Shown: positions 34,979 to 44,908, numbered from the stretch's first letter. The stretch: 64,000 bases of DNA from Shinella kummerowiae (GCF_009827055.1 NZ_WUMK01000006.1:1-64000), one strand, 5' to 3'. Made by a program: numbers and translations. The notes: generated by a model not told the origin, from the sequence alone.

Positions 34979-35593
34979 GTGTCCGATATCTTTACCTGGC
35001 AGCTCGGCACGGTGCCGACGCTTGCCGCCCTCGCCTTCGGCTATCTTCTCGGCTCCATCCCCTTCGGCCTGATCCTTACCTGTATGGCGGGGCTCGGCGA
35101 CGTGCGCCAGATCGGCTCCGGTAACATTGGCGCGACCAACGTGTTGCGTACCGGCAACAAGAAGCTTGCCGCGGCAACCCTGCTGCTCGATGCCTTGAAG
35201 GGTACCGCCGCCGCCGCCATCGCCTCGCGCTGGGGCCTCGATGCGGGCATCGCCGCCGGCTTTGCGGCCTTCATGGGCCACCTCTTCCCGGTCTGGCTCG
35301 GCTTCAAGGGTGGCAAGGGTGTTGCGACCTATGTCGGCCTGCTGCTCGGGCTCGCGCCCGTCATGCTCGCCGTGTTTGCGGCAGTGTGGATCGGCCTCGC
35401 CTATCTGACCCGCTATTCCTCGCTTTCGGCCCTGGTTGCAACTGCGGTATCGCCGGTTGTATTGTGGTTTCTCGGTCACGAGAAGGTGGCGCTGCTGTTC
35501 CTCGTCCTGACCGTCATCACCTGGTGGAAACACCGCGCCAATATCAGCCGGCTGATGAACGGCACCGAGAGCAAGATCGGCAGCAAGGGATAG
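34979..35593 (+). CDS. plsY: Glycerol-3-phosphate acyltransferase PlsY
   Basis: Transfers acyl groups from acyl-phosphate to glycerol-3-phosphate at the inner membrane. The 204-aa protein starts with GTG at 34979 behind GGGGGAG. It has about five membrane segments and the three PlsY loops: [25 protein letters not shown] and [18 protein letters not shown]. dprA follows after two bases. Confidence 0.93.
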   Translation: MSDIFTWQLGTVPTLAALAFGYLLGSIPFGLILTCMAGLGDVRQIGSGNIGATNVLRTGNKKLAAATLLLDALKGTAAAAIASRWGLDAGIAAGFAAFMGHLFPVWLGFKGGKGVATYVGLLLGLAPVMLAVFAAVWIGLAYLTRYSSLSALVATAVSPVVLWFLGHEKVALLFLVLTVITWWKHRANISRLMNGTESKIGSKG

Positions 35594-35595
35594 CC

Positions 35596-36747
35596 ATGGA
35601 CGACCGCAGCGCAGGGGCACGGGGAATTGCGCTGACGGAAAGACAGAGGATCGCCTGGCTGCGGCTGATCCGCAGCGACAATGTCGGGCCGGTCACCTTC
35701 CGCGACCTTATCAATCATTTCGGCAGCGCCGAGACGGCGCTGGAGATGCTGCCGGAACTCTCGCGCCGCGGCGGCGCGTCGCGCGCCATCCGCGTGGCCA
35801 GCAAAGCCGAGGTCGAACGCGAGCTGGAGATTGCCGATCGGCACGGGGCAACCTTCGTCGGGATCGGTGAGCCGGATTACCCGCCGCTGCTGCGCCAGAT
35901 TGCCGGTGCGCCGCCGCTACTTGCGGTCAAAGGCAACCGTAAGGTCGCGACGGCACCGGCCGTTGGCATTGTCGGCGCGCGCAACGCCTCGATCTCCGGC
36001 ATGAAATTCGCCGGCATGCTGGCGCGGGAGATCGGCCGTGTGGGCTATACGATCGTCTCGGGCCTTGCCCGCGGCATCGATACCGCCGCCCACCGCGCAA
36101 GCCTCGACACCGGCACCGTCGCTGCCATGGCCGGCGGCCTCGACAAACCCTATCCGCCGGAAAACATCGGACTGCTCGACGAACTCACGGCCGGCGCCGG
36201 TCTTGCGGTGAGTGAAATGCCGTTTGGCTGGGAGCCCCGCGCGCGAGACTTTCCCCGCCGCAACCGGCTGATTGCCGGCATGTCGCTCGGTCTCGTCGTG
36301 GTGGAGGCGGCGGTGCGCTCCGGCTCGCTGATCACGGCGCGCAATGCGGCCGACTTCGGCCGGCTGGTGTTTGCGGTGCCCGGCTCGCCGCTCGATCCGC
36401 GCTGCGAGGGCACGAACGGCCTGCTCAAGGACGGCGCGACGATCATCACCACGCCGGAGGATGTGCTGGAAGGTCTGCGGCCGCTCTCGGAACCGGATCT
36501 CTTCACGCAGCAGCCGGGCGCCGGTGAGCCTGTGGATGATGGATCGCCTAGCTTGAGGCTTCCGCCGAGCGATGGCGAGCGGGAGCGCATTGCGGAGGCC
36601 TTGAGCCAGGTGCCGGCCGAGATCGACGAAATCATCCGGCATACCGGCGTCGGGGCATCGACCGTCTACCTTGTCCTTCTAGAACTTGATCTTGCCGGCC
36701 GCCTTGAGCGGCATGCCGATGGCCGGGTCTCGATGGCCGCGAATTGA
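35596..36747 (+). CDS. dprA: DNA-processing protein DprA
   Basis: Rossmann-fold protein that loads RecA on incoming single-stranded DNA. The start at ATG 35596 (MDDRSAGARGIALTERQR) lies just after plsY; the longer open frame overlaps plsY and is rejected. Present are a SAM-like N-terminal region, GIVGARNASISGMKFAGMLA, YTIVSGLARGIDTAAHRASL and FPRRNRLIAGMSLGLVVVEA. The C-terminal winged helix has ASTVYLVLLELDLAGRLER. At 383 aa it is full length. Its 3' end is overlapped by an opposite-strand hypothetical gene. Confidence 0.93.
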   Translation: MDDRSAGARGIALTERQRIAWLRLIRSDNVGPVTFRDLINHFGSAETALEMLPELSRRGGASRAIRVASKAEVERELEIADRHGATFVGIGEPDYPPLLRQIAGAPPLLAVKGNRKVATAPAVGIVGARNASISGMKFAGMLAREIGRVGYTIVSGLARGIDTAAHRASLDTGTVAAMAGGLDKPYPPENIGLLDELTAGAGLAVSEMPFGWEPRARDFPRRNRLIAGMSLGLVVVEAAVRSGSLITARNAADFGRLVFAVPGSPLDPRCEGTNGLLKDGATIITTPEDVLEGLRPLSEPDLFTQQPGAGEPVDDGSPSLRLPPSDGERERIAEALSQVPAEIDEIIRHTGVGASTVYLVLLELDLAGRLERHADGRVSMAAN

Positions 36748-36933
36748 CATCGGCCGCAAGCCGGCGAGGATGTCTCCGGCTTCGACATAGGCCATCTCGA
36801 TCATGTAGCGCAGCATGTCGGCGCCTTCGTTGTTGGCGACGGTGCGCAGTTCGCCCAGCATCTGGCGAATGTAGGCGATGTTTTCTTCTGCCGTATGCGG
36901 CGGAAGGGGGGCTCGGGCTGGTTTCTGGTTCAT
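36679..36933 (-). CDS. Hypothetical protein overlapping the dprA 3' end, 84 aa
   Basis: Starts at MNQKPARAPLPP (36933) and contains a helix-rich core: TAEENIAYIRQMLGELRTVA, then ADMLRYMIEMAYVEAGDIL. The core looks like a real folded domain, and I have a weak impression of conserved rhizobial hypotheticals. The last 69 bases overlap dprA antisense. A longer start at 36978 exists. Its promoter would lie in the AT-rich region with interleaved inverted repeats (36972-37061), divergent from topA. Confidence 0.6.
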   Translation of the reverse strand: MNQKPARAPLPPHTAEENIAYIRQMLGELRTVANNEGADMLRYMIEMAYVEAGDILAGLRPMSIRGHRDPAIGMPLKAAGKIKF

Positions 36934-36971
36934 GGCTTGTCCGTTGCGTCCATGAGGAGAATCACCATTAG

Positions 36972-37061
36972 GTTGCAATTCCTACACCTAGAAGACGATA
37001 CAACGAATATTTAGAATTGCAACAACCGAATGAGCTACTATTGGTTGCATTGCGTTGTATC
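36972..37061. promoter_or_regulatory. AT-rich divergent regulatory region with two interleaved inverted repeats
   Basis: Repeat 1: GTTGCAATTC (36972-36981) and GAATTGCAAC (37014-37023), perfect 10-base arms. Repeat 2: GATACAACG (36997-37005) and CGTTGTATC (37053-37061), perfect 9-base arms. The arms alternate 1-2-1-2, so both cannot form as simple nested stems. The AT content is well above the surroundings. It lies between the divergent 84-aa gene and topA and probably holds their promoters and an operator. I could not place -10/-35 boxes with confidence. Confidence 0.55.
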
Positions 37062-37190
37062 CTACTAATTTCCGTCCCACCTCTTGACCCGAACGCTTTC
37101 ACTGTTCATGTCGAAGCACGACTTTTTGGCGCAATGCGCCCGTTTCGCCGCACTTCCAAGCGTGCGGTGCCCGATACCAGAGAAATGAAG

Positions 37191-39842
37191 ATGACAGTTG
37201 TAGTTGTGGAATCGCCTGCGAAGGCCAAGACGATCAACAAGTATCTTGGCCCTGGCTATACCGTGCTCGCCTCCTTCGGCCATGTGCGCGACCTGCCCGC
37301 CAAGGACGGCTCCGTGCGCCCGGACGAGGACTTCGAAATGTCCTGGGAAGTGGACAGTGCCTCGGCCAAGCGCATGAAGGACATTGCCGACGCGGTGAAA
37401 GCCTCCGACGGCCTCATCCTCGCGACCGACCCGGATCGTGAAGGGGAAGCGATCTCCTGGCATGTGCTCGACGTACTCAAGAAGAAGAAGGTGCTGGGCG
37501 ACAAGCCGGTCAAGCGCGTCGTCTTCAACGCCATCACCAAGGCCGCCGTGCTCGACGCGATGCGCAACCCGCGCGACATCGACACGCCGCTGGTCGACGC
37601 CTATCTCGCCCGCCGCGCGCTCGACTATCTGGTCGGCTTCAATCTGTCGCCGGTGCTCTGGCGCAAGCTGCCGGGCGCACGCTCGGCCGGCCGCGTGCAA
37701 TCGGTGGCGCTTCGCCTGGTCTGTGACCGGGAATCCGAGATCGAGCGTTTCGTATCGGAAGAGTACTGGAACCTCTCCGCCCTGCTGAAGACACCGCGCG
37801 GCGACGAGTTCGAGGCCCGCCTCGTGTCCGCCGAAGGCAAGCGCCTGCAGGCGCGGTCGATCGGCAACGGCGAAGAGGCGAATACTCTCAAGGCGCTGCT
37901 GGACGGGGCCGCCTATCGCGTCGAAAGCGTCGAAGCCAAGCCGACCCGGCGCAATCCGGGCCCGCCGTTCACGACCTCCACCCTGCAGCAGGCTGCATCG
38001 TCCAAGCTCGGCTTCTCGGCGTCGCGCACCATGCAGGTCGCGCAGAAGCTCTATGAAGGCATCGACATCGGCGGCGAGACGGTCGGTCTCATCACCTATA
38101 TGCGTACCGACGGCGTCCAGATGGCGCCGGAAGCCATCGATGCTGCCCGGCGCGCCGTCGCCAGCCAGTTCGGCGAGCGCTATGTGCCGGAAAAGGCCCG
38201 CTTCTATTCCACCAAGGCGAAGAACGCCCAGGAAGCGCACGAGGCGATCCGCCCGACCTCCTTCGATCGCACGCCCGACCAGGTGAAGCGTTTCCTCGAC
38301 CCCGACCAGTTGCGGCTCTATGACCTCATCTGGAAGCGCGGCATCGCCAGCCAGATGGCGTCCGCCGAAATCGAGCGCACGACGGTCGAGATCGAGGCCG
38401 ACAATGGCGGCCGCAAGGCCGGGCTGCGCGCCACCGGCTCGGTCATCCGTTTCGACGGCTTCATCGCCGCCTATACCGACCAGAAGGAAGACGGCGAGCA
38501 GTCGGACGACGGTGACGAGGACGGCCGCTTGCCGGAGATCAACGCCCAGGAGACGGTCGCCAAGCAGAAGGTGAACGCCACCCAGCACTTCACCGAACCG
38601 CCGCCGCGCTACTCCGAAGCGACGCTGATCAAGAAGATGGAAGAGCTCGGCATCGGCCGGCCGTCGACCTATGCCGCGACGCTCGCCACGCTGCGCGACC
38701 GCGAATATATCCTCATCGACAAGCGCAAGCTGATCCCGGAAACCAAGGGCCGCCTGGTCACCGCCTTCCTGGAAAGCTTCTTCACCCGTTATGTCGAATA
38801 TGACTTCACGGCCGATCTCGAGGAAAAGCTCGACAAGATCTCAGCCGGCGAACTCGACTGGAAGCAGGTTCTCCGCGACTTCTGGAAGGACTTCTTCGCC
38901 CAGATCGAGGACACCAAGGAACTGCGCGTCACCAACGTGCTCGACGCGCTCAACGAGGAACTGGCCCCGCTCGTCTTCCCGAAGCGCGAGGACGGCAGCG
39001 ATCCGCGCATCTGCCAGGTCTGCGGCACGGGAAAACTCTCGCTGAAACTCGGCAAGTTCGGCGCATTCGTCGGCTGCTCGAACTATCCGGACTGCAACTT
39101 CACCCGCCAGCTGTCCGCCGATAACGGTTCGGATGCGGAGGCGAGCGCCTCCAACGAACCGCAGAGTCTCGGCAAGGACCCGCATACCGGCGAAGAGATC
39201 ACGCTGCGCTCCGGCCGTTTCGGGCCTTACGTGCAGCGTGGCGATGGCAAGGAAGCCAAGCGTTCGAGCCTGCCCAAGGGGTGGACGCCGGCGAGCATAG
39301 ACCACGAGAAGGCGCTCGCCCTGCTCTCGCTGCCGCGCGATATCGGCCAGCATCCGGAGAGCGGCAAGATGATTTCCGCCGGCCTCGGCCGCTATGGCCC
39401 GTTCCTGCTGCACGACGGTGGTTATGCCAACCTGGAGACCGTCGAGGACGTGTTCTCGATCGGCCTCAACCGCGCCGTGACCGTCATCGCCGACAAGGCG
39501 TCGAAGGGTCCGGGCGGGCGTTCGCGCGGCACACCGGCGGCGCTGAAGACGCTGGGCGATCATCCGGATGGCGGCCCCATCACCGTGCGGGACGGCAAGT
39601 ACGGTCCCTATGTGAACTGGGGCAAGGTCAATGCCACCCTGCCGAAGGGCAAGGCGGCCGACAGTGTCACGATGGAAGAGGCGCTCGTGCTGATCGCCGA
39701 CAAGGCCGGCAAGACGCCAGCCAAGGGCAAGGCCAAGGCCGCCAAGACCACGAAGGCGAAGTCCGACGGTGCCAAGGCCGCCAAGCCGAAGGCAAAGGCG
39801 GCGGCGAAGCCCAAGACCGCATCCAAGGCAAAGAAGGCCTGA
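37191..39842 (+). CDS. topA: DNA topoisomerase I
   Basis: Type IA topoisomerase that relaxes negative supercoils. I start at MTVVVVESPAKAKTINKYLG (37191); an ATG two codons earlier and a much longer frame are alternatives. Domains in order: Toprim (ATDPDREGEAISWHVL); the gate domains with the catalytic tyrosine in GLITYMRTDGVQ and RPSTYAATLATLRDREYI; and a C4 zinc finger (CQVCGTGKLSL...CSNYPDC). After these come C-terminal repeats (GLGRYGPFLLHDGGY) and a Lys/Ala tail. Length 883 aa. rnr follows after four bases. Confidence 0.95.
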   Translation: MTVVVVESPAKAKTINKYLGPGYTVLASFGHVRDLPAKDGSVRPDEDFEMSWEVDSASAKRMKDIADAVKASDGLILATDPDREGEAISWHVLDVLKKKKVLGDKPVKRVVFNAITKAAVLDAMRNPRDIDTPLVDAYLARRALDYLVGFNLSPVLWRKLPGARSAGRVQSVALRLVCDRESEIERFVSEEYWNLSALLKTPRGDEFEARLVSAEGKRLQARSIGNGEEANTLKALLDGAAYRVESVEAKPTRRNPGPPFTTSTLQQAASSKLGFSASRTMQVAQKLYEGIDIGGETVGLITYMRTDGVQMAPEAIDAARRAVASQFGERYVPEKARFYSTKAKNAQEAHEAIRPTSFDRTPDQVKRFLDPDQLRLYDLIWKRGIASQMASAEIERTTVEIEADNGGRKAGLRATGSVIRFDGFIAAYTDQKEDGEQSDDGDEDGRLPEINAQETVAKQKVNATQHFTEPPPRYSEATLIKKMEELGIGRPSTYAATLATLRDREYILIDKRKLIPETKGRLVTAFLESFFTRYVEYDFTADLEEKLDKISAGELDWKQVLRDFWKDFFAQIEDTKELRVTNVLDALNEELAPLVFPKREDGSDPRICQVCGTGKLSLKLGKFGAFVGCSNYPDCNFTRQLSADNGSDAEASASNEPQSLGKDPHTGEEITLRSGRFGPYVQRGDGKEAKRSSLPKGWTPASIDHEKALALLSLPRDIGQHPESGKMISAGLGRYGPFLLHDGGYANLETVEDVFSIGLNRAVTVIADKASKGPGGRSRGTPAALKTLGDHPDGGPITVRDGKYGPYVNWGKVNATLPKGKAADSVTMEEALVLIADKAGKTPAKGKAKAAKTTKAKSDGAKAAKPKAKAAAKPKTASKAKKA

Positions 39843-39846
39843 CGAC

Positions 39847-42198
39847 ATGACCAGGGACCCACGCAGCCGGGCAGGACAATCCAAGCGGCCTGGCCGCGCG
39901 GGCCGTGACGTGCCGCCGACAGACACGATCCCGATCATCCACGGCGCCATCCCGCCGCGTGACGTGCTGCTGCGCTTCATCGCGGATCATCCGGAACAGG
40001 CGTCGAAGCGCGAGATCGCCAAGGCCTTCGGGCTGAAGGGCGAGGCGCGGGTGGAGCTAAAGGCACTGCTCAAATCCTTCGAGGAAGACGGGCTGCTGGA
40101 AAAGCGCCGCAAATCGCTCGTGCGGCCCGGCGCCCTGCCCCCCGTCGTCGTGCTCGACATCACCACGCGCGATGTGGACGGCGAGTTGATCGGTCGCCCG
40201 GCGGAATGGCTGGACGATGCGGGTGTCGCACCCGCCGTGCTGATCCGCCAGTCGGGCGGTGCGCGCAAGAACAAGGCGCCGGTTGGCGGCCTCGGCGATC
40301 GTGTACTCGCCAAGATCTTTCCGGCGAAGGAGCGTGGCGGTCCGGCCTATACGGCGCGGATCATCAAGGTTCTCGACAAGAAGAAGAATTCCGGCATGGG
40401 CGTGTTCCGCGTCCTGGCGGGCGGCGGCGGGCGCATCATGCCGATCGACCGTCGCGGCGAGGAAATGGACGTCGATACCGAGTTCACGGCCGGCGCCAAG
40501 GACGGCGACCTGGTGGAGATCGACGTCGTGCGCATGGGCCGTTTCGGCCTGCCGCGCGCGCAGATCAAGAGCGTGATCGGCTCGGTCGCCTCGGAAAAGG
40601 CGATCTCGATGATCGCCATCCACGCCCACGGCATCCCGCACATCTTCCCCGATGCCGTCATCCGCGAGGCGGAGACGGCCGGTCCTGCGACCATGTCGCA
40701 CCGCGAGGACTGGCGCAGCCTGCCCCTCATAACCATCGACCCGGCCGACGCCAAGGACCATGACGACGCGGTCCATGCCGAGCCGGACCCGTCGCCGGAC
40801 AATCCGGGCGGCGTCATCGTCACCGTCGCCATTGCCGACGTCAGCTATTATGTGCGCCCGAAATCGGCGCTCGACCGCGAGGCGCTGAAGCGCGGCAATT
40901 CAGTCTATTTCCCCGACCGCGTCGTGCCCATGCTGCCGGAGCGCATCTCCAACGACCTCTGCTCGCTGAAGGAAGGCGTCGACCGCCCGGCCCTTGCCGT
41001 GCGCATGGTCTTCTCCCACGAGGGCCGCAAGGCGACCCACACCTTCCACCGCATCATGATGAAGAGTGCGGCCAAGCTTTCCTACCAGCAGGCGCAGGCG
41101 GCGATCGACGGCGCGCCGGACGACAAGACCGGACCGATCCTCGAAACGATCCTGAAGCCGCTGTGGGAGGCCTATCGCATCATGACGGTCGGCCGGAACC
41201 GCCGGCAACCGCTCGAACTCGACATGCCCGAGCGCAAGATCCTGCTGAAAGACGACGGCACCGTCGATCGGGTCTTCGTGCCGCCGCGGCTCGATGCGCA
41301 CAAGCTCATCGAAGAGATGATGATCCAGGCGAACGTCGCTGCCGCCGAGACGCTGGAGAAGAAGAAGCAGGTCCTGATCTACCGCGTGCACGATGCGCCG
41401 TCGCTCGCCAAGCAGGAGACGTTGCGCGAGTTCCTTCAGACGCTCGACATTTCGCTCGTCAAGGGCGGCAGCATGCGCTCCAACCATTTCAACGGCGTGC
41501 TTGCCAAAGCGGTCGACAAGCCGTTCCAGCAGATGGTCAACGAGATGGTGCTGCGCTCGCAGAGCCAGGCGATCTACAGCCCGGAAAATATCGGCCATTT
41601 CGGCCTGAACCTGATGAAGTATGCCCATTTCACCTCGCCGATCCGCCGCTATGCGGACCTGATCGTGCATCGGGCGCTGGTGGGCTCGCTCGGGTTCGGC
41701 GAAGGCGGCATCACGCCGGACGAGGAAGCGGTGCTCGACGACATCGCCGCCGAAATCTCGACCTTCGAGCGCCGCGCCATGGCGGCCGAGCGCGACACGG
41801 TCGATCGACTGATCGCCCATCACCTCGCCGGCCGCGTCGGCGAAGAATTCGACGGCCGGGTTTCCGGCGTCACCAAGGCGGGACTATTTGTCACCCTGCC
41901 GGAGTATGGCGCCGACGGGTTCGTGCCTATATCTATGCTGGGACGCGATTACTTTATCTATGACGAGGCCCATCAGGCGCTGTCGGGTGAAAAAACCGGA
42001 CTGGGCTACCGCCTCGGGGATACGGTGCGCGTGAGGCTCGCGGAAGCGGTGCCGCTCGCCGGTTCGCTCCGGTTCGACATGTTGAGCGAGGGACGCAAGA
42101 TGCCGACGGCCGTGCGCTCCTTCCACAAGTCGGGCCGGCGCAAGGGCAGCGAACCACGGCGCCAGCCGGGGACCCGCCCTCCCCGCGGGAGACGTTGA
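39847..42198 (+). CDS. rnr: Ribonuclease R
   Basis: Processive 3'-5' exoribonuclease of the RNase II/R family, 783 aa. Start at MTRDPRSRAGQSKRPGR (39847), directly after topA. An N-terminal winged-helix region (EQASKREIAKAFGLKG) and cold-shock domains precede the RNB domain with the metal-binding IDPADAKDHDDAVHAE. The substrate channel has HFTSPIRRYADLIVHRAL, an S1 domain follows (GRVSGVTKAGLFVTLPEYG), and the tail is basic. Confidence 0.95.
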   Translation: MTRDPRSRAGQSKRPGRAGRDVPPTDTIPIIHGAIPPRDVLLRFIADHPEQASKREIAKAFGLKGEARVELKALLKSFEEDGLLEKRRKSLVRPGALPPVVVLDITTRDVDGELIGRPAEWLDDAGVAPAVLIRQSGGARKNKAPVGGLGDRVLAKIFPAKERGGPAYTARIIKVLDKKKNSGMGVFRVLAGGGGRIMPIDRRGEEMDVDTEFTAGAKDGDLVEIDVVRMGRFGLPRAQIKSVIGSVASEKAISMIAIHAHGIPHIFPDAVIREAETAGPATMSHREDWRSLPLITIDPADAKDHDDAVHAEPDPSPDNPGGVIVTVAIADVSYYVRPKSALDREALKRGNSVYFPDRVVPMLPERISNDLCSLKEGVDRPALAVRMVFSHEGRKATHTFHRIMMKSAAKLSYQQAQAAIDGAPDDKTGPILETILKPLWEAYRIMTVGRNRRQPLELDMPERKILLKDDGTVDRVFVPPRLDAHKLIEEMMIQANVAAAETLEKKKQVLIYRVHDAPSLAKQETLREFLQTLDISLVKGGSMRSNHFNGVLAKAVDKPFQQMVNEMVLRSQSQAIYSPENIGHFGLNLMKYAHFTSPIRRYADLIVHRALVGSLGFGEGGITPDEEAVLDDIAAEISTFERRAMAAERDTVDRLIAHHLAGRVGEEFDGRVSGVTKAGLFVTLPEYGADGFVPISMLGRDYFIYDEAHQALSGEKTGLGYRLGDTVRVRLAEAVPLAGSLRFDMLSEGRKMPTAVRSFHKSGRRKGSEPRRQPGTRPPRGRR

Positions 42199-42289
42199 GC
42201 AGTTCCGGCAAAAGTGCGCAGCGGTTATGCGTTCGGAATTGCGTCGATACAGATGGCCGGCAGAGACCGCCGGCAGGAAGGACTTGATC

Positions 42290-42766
42290 ATGCAGGCGAA
42301 CGAGACCAGCGGCAGTACGCTGCATTTTGGTGACACGGCAACGGCCACGCCCGCTGAACGCCCGCTCGGCCGCGCCATCAAGCGCGGCATGCTGAACAGC
42401 TGCCCGGCCTGCGGCACCGGCCGCCTCTTCCGCGCGTTCCTCAAGCCGGTCGAAAGCTGTGCCGCCTGCGGCCAGGACTATACGCACCAGCGCGCCGACG
42501 ACCTGCCGCCCTATCTCGTCATCACCATCGTCGGCCACATCGTGGTCGGTGGCTACATGGCGACGGACCTCGTGTGGTCGCTCACCACCTGGCAGCACCT
42601 CGCAATCTGGACGCCCATCGCACTCATCATGTCGATCCTGATGATGCAGCCGGTGAAAGGCGGCGTCATCGGCCTGCAATGGGCGATGAAAATGCACGGC
42701 TTCAACGACAAGCCCGTCGATGCGGATGCGGACGTCGTGCCCGCCTACGGCGACCGAACCGCATGA
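42290..42766 (+). CDS. DUF983 membrane protein
   Basis: 158-aa protein starting at MQANETSG behind AGGAAGG. It has an N-terminal zinc-binding pattern (CPACGTG...CAACGQDYTH), the motif ADDLPPYLVITIVGHIVVGG and two membrane segments. Function unknown; it recurs beside rnr in this class. Its stop overlaps the NUDIX start (ATGA), so the two are coupled. Confidence 0.85.
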   Translation: MQANETSGSTLHFGDTATATPAERPLGRAIKRGMLNSCPACGTGRLFRAFLKPVESCAACGQDYTHQRADDLPPYLVITIVGHIVVGGYMATDLVWSLTTWQHLAIWTPIALIMSILMMQPVKGGVIGLQWAMKMHGFNDKPVDADADVVPAYGDRTA

Positions 42767-43425
42767 CGGCTGTCCGGCCCGTCGACGCAGCCTCCATCCT
42801 GCTTCTCGACCGGTCGGGCGGGCATGTTCGCGTGCTCGTCGGCCGGCGCAGCAGCAAACATGCCTTCATGCCGGACGTCTATGTCTTCCCCGGCGGCCGT
42901 CGCGATGCGGGCGACCGCCTCGTTGCCGTTTCGAACCCGCTGAACCCGCTTGCCAATGAGCGGCTCGCCCTGCGCGTCGGCACGCGATGTTCGAATTCAC
43001 GGCTACGCGCACTTGGTGTTGCAGCACTGCGCGAACTCTACGAAGAAGCCGGCATCGCGGTCGGCGCGCAGCTTGGTGAACGGCCCGAGGGCGCGCTGCC
43101 GTTCCGGCCGGACCTCTCGAACCTGCGGTTCCTTGCCCGCGCCATCACGCCGACGGGCATGGTGCGGCGGTTCGATACGCGATTCTTCACGCTCTTCACC
43201 GACGAGGCCGATGTCGACCCGGCCGGCGCCACGGCGAGCCACGAACTCGAAGACCTGCGCTGGGTCGATATTTTTGATCATAAGGGCATCGAGATGCCCG
43301 ACATAACCGTATTGATCCTTGAAGAGCTTCAAAAAAGCATTCAGGAAGACAAGTCTCTACCCTTCGGAAGAGCCGCGCCGTTGTATCGCAACCAGCGTGG
43401 ACGCTTCCTGCGGGACCTTCTTTGA
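42763..43425 (+). CDS. NUDIX hydrolase with a split box
   Basis: 220-aa pyrophosphohydrolase-type protein. The FPGGRRDAG half and the catalytic RELYEEAGIAVG half of the NUDIX box are separated by about 35 residues instead of being contiguous. That layout is known in the NUDT19/coenzyme A-type subgroup. The C-terminus contains ASHELEDLRWVDIFD, typical of that group. Substrate unknown; a CoA or acyl-CoA derivative is a reasonable guess. Coupled to DUF983 upstream, with the MFS gene 13 bases downstream. Confidence 0.83.
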   Translation: MTAVRPVDAASILLLDRSGGHVRVLVGRRSSKHAFMPDVYVFPGGRRDAGDRLVAVSNPLNPLANERLALRVGTRCSNSRLRALGVAALRELYEEAGIAVGAQLGERPEGALPFRPDLSNLRFLARAITPTGMVRRFDTRFFTLFTDEADVDPAGATASHELEDLRWVDIFDHKGIEMPDITVLILEELQKSIQEDKSLPFGRAAPLYRNQRGRFLRDLL

Positions 43426-43438
43426 GGATCGATCGCAT

Positions 43439-44623
43439 ATGACGCAGCCGCAATCCGGCACCTCCGGCCCGGTGGAGCACATTCACTGGCGATCCCTTAT
43501 TGCTGCTATCGCCGCCATCTCCGCAGTCGGCATCGCCATCGGCCTCGGACTTCCGCTGCTCTCCATCATCATGGAAAAGCGCGGCATTTCCTCGACGCTC
43601 ATCGGCATCAACTCCGCCATGGCCGGCATTGCCGCCATGGCCGCGGCGCCCTTCACCACCCGGCTTGCGCACGCCTGGGGCACGTCGACGACGATGCTGC
43701 TGGCGATCCTGCTCTCCGCCATCAGTGGCCTCGGCTTCTACTACATCGAAAACTTCTGGCTGTGGTTCCCGCTGCGCCTGGTCTTCCACGGCGCGATCAC
43801 CACGCTGTTCATCCTGTCCGAATTCTGGATCAATGCCGCCGCCCCGCCGCGGCGGCGCGGGCTAGTGCTCGGCATCTACGCGACCGTGCTGTCGCTCGGT
43901 TTCGCCATGGGGCCCCTGCTCTTCTCGCTTCTCGGCAGCGACGGCGTGTTGCCCTTTGCCGCCGGCGCCGGCATCATCCTGCTTGCCGCGATCCCGATCT
44001 ACATCGCCCGTGGGGAAAGCCCGGTCATCGACGAGAAGCCGGAACTGCATTTCATGCGCTACGTGCTTCTCGTGCCGACGGCGACCGCGGCCGTGTTCAT
44101 CTTCGGCGCGGTGGAAGTGGGCGGGCTCTCGCTCTTTCCGATCTACGGCATTCGCGCGGGCTTCACGGAGCCGCAGGCGGCGTTGCTGCTCACCATCATG
44201 GGGATCGGCAATATGGCGTTCCAAATCCCGCTGGGCATGCTTTCCGATCGCATGAAGGATCGCCGCAGCCTGCTGACGATCATGGCGGTTATCGGCCTTG
44301 TCGGCGCACTGTCGCTGCCGCTTGTCTCACAGAACTGGCTGTTGATGGCCATGGTGCTCCTGGTATGGGGCGGCTGCGTCGCCGGCCTCTACACCGTGGG
44401 GCTCAGCCATCTCGGCTCGCGACTCGTCGGCGCGGACCTTGCCGCCGCAAACGCCGCCTTCATCTTCTGTTACGCGGTTGGCACGGTCGTCGGCCCGCAG
44501 GCGATCGGCGCGGCGATGGACGTCTCCGGCAATGACGGTTTTGCCTGGGTTATTGCCGCCTTCTTCGGCTTTTACCTCGCTCTTTCGCTGGGTCGGATCG
44601 TTTTCCGACCGAAACGGGGTTGA
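43439..44623 (+). CDS. Major facilitator superfamily transporter
   Basis: 394-aa protein starting at [14 protein letters not shown] (43439), with GAGGAT upstream. Twelve hydrophobic segments are recognisable; the loop 2-3 signature is degenerate, and [18 protein letters not shown] between helices 8 and 9 is the repeated motif. Substrate unknown. It is the last gene of the rnr-DUF983-NUDIX-MFS run, and the rpmG promoter overlaps its stop codon. Confidence 0.87.
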   Translation: MTQPQSGTSGPVEHIHWRSLIAAIAAISAVGIAIGLGLPLLSIIMEKRGISSTLIGINSAMAGIAAMAAAPFTTRLAHAWGTSTTMLLAILLSAISGLGFYYIENFWLWFPLRLVFHGAITTLFILSEFWINAAAPPRRRGLVLGIYATVLSLGFAMGPLLFSLLGSDGVLPFAAGAGIILLAAIPIYIARGESPVIDEKPELHFMRYVLLVPTATAAVFIFGAVEVGGLSLFPIYGIRAGFTEPQAALLLTIMGIGNMAFQIPLGMLSDRMKDRRSLLTIMAVIGLVGALSLPLVSQNWLLMAMVLLVWGGCVAGLYTVGLSHLGSRLVGADLAAANAAFIFCYAVGTVVGPQAIGAAMDVSGNDGFAWVIAAFFGFYLALSLGRIVFRPKRG

Positions 44624-44647
44624 CTTTTCGGGCGCGATTTGTAGTTT
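44620..44647 (+). promoter_or_regulatory. rpmG promoter
   Basis: TTGACT (44620-44625) and TAGTTT (44642-44647) are separated by 16 bases. The -35 box overlaps the MFS stop codon. The start would fall near 44654, leaving a leader of about 64 bases before rpmG. Confidence 0.65.
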
Positions 44648-44717
44648 CCGCCCAGATTTAAGCCGCAGAGCAGACTGGCTGTCCGCGGCTTCGTTTTTTT
44701 GTAAAGGCAGGACGACC

Positions 44718-44885
44718 ATGGCCAAGGCTACCACCATCAAGATCAAGCTGCTGTCGACGGCCGACACTGGTTTCTTCTACGTTACCACGAAGAACAGCCG
44801 TACGATGACCGACAAGATGACCAAGACGAAGTACGACCCGGTCGTCCGCAAGCACGTCGAGTTCAAGGAAACCAAGATCAAGTAA
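44718..44885 (+). CDS. rpmG: 50S ribosomal protein L33
   Basis: 55-aa ribosomal protein, below the usual size cut-off. It begins [18 protein letters not shown] and contains [26 protein letters not shown] and the Lys-rich end. It lacks the zinc-binding cysteines, so it is the C-minus form of L33. It has its own promoter and a strong terminator. Confidence 0.95.
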   Translation: MAKATTIKIKLLSTADTGFFYVTTKNSRTMTDKMTKTKYDPVVRKHVEFKETKIK

Positions 44886-44908
44886 TCTTGGGGACCGATC
44901 AGGTTCGC

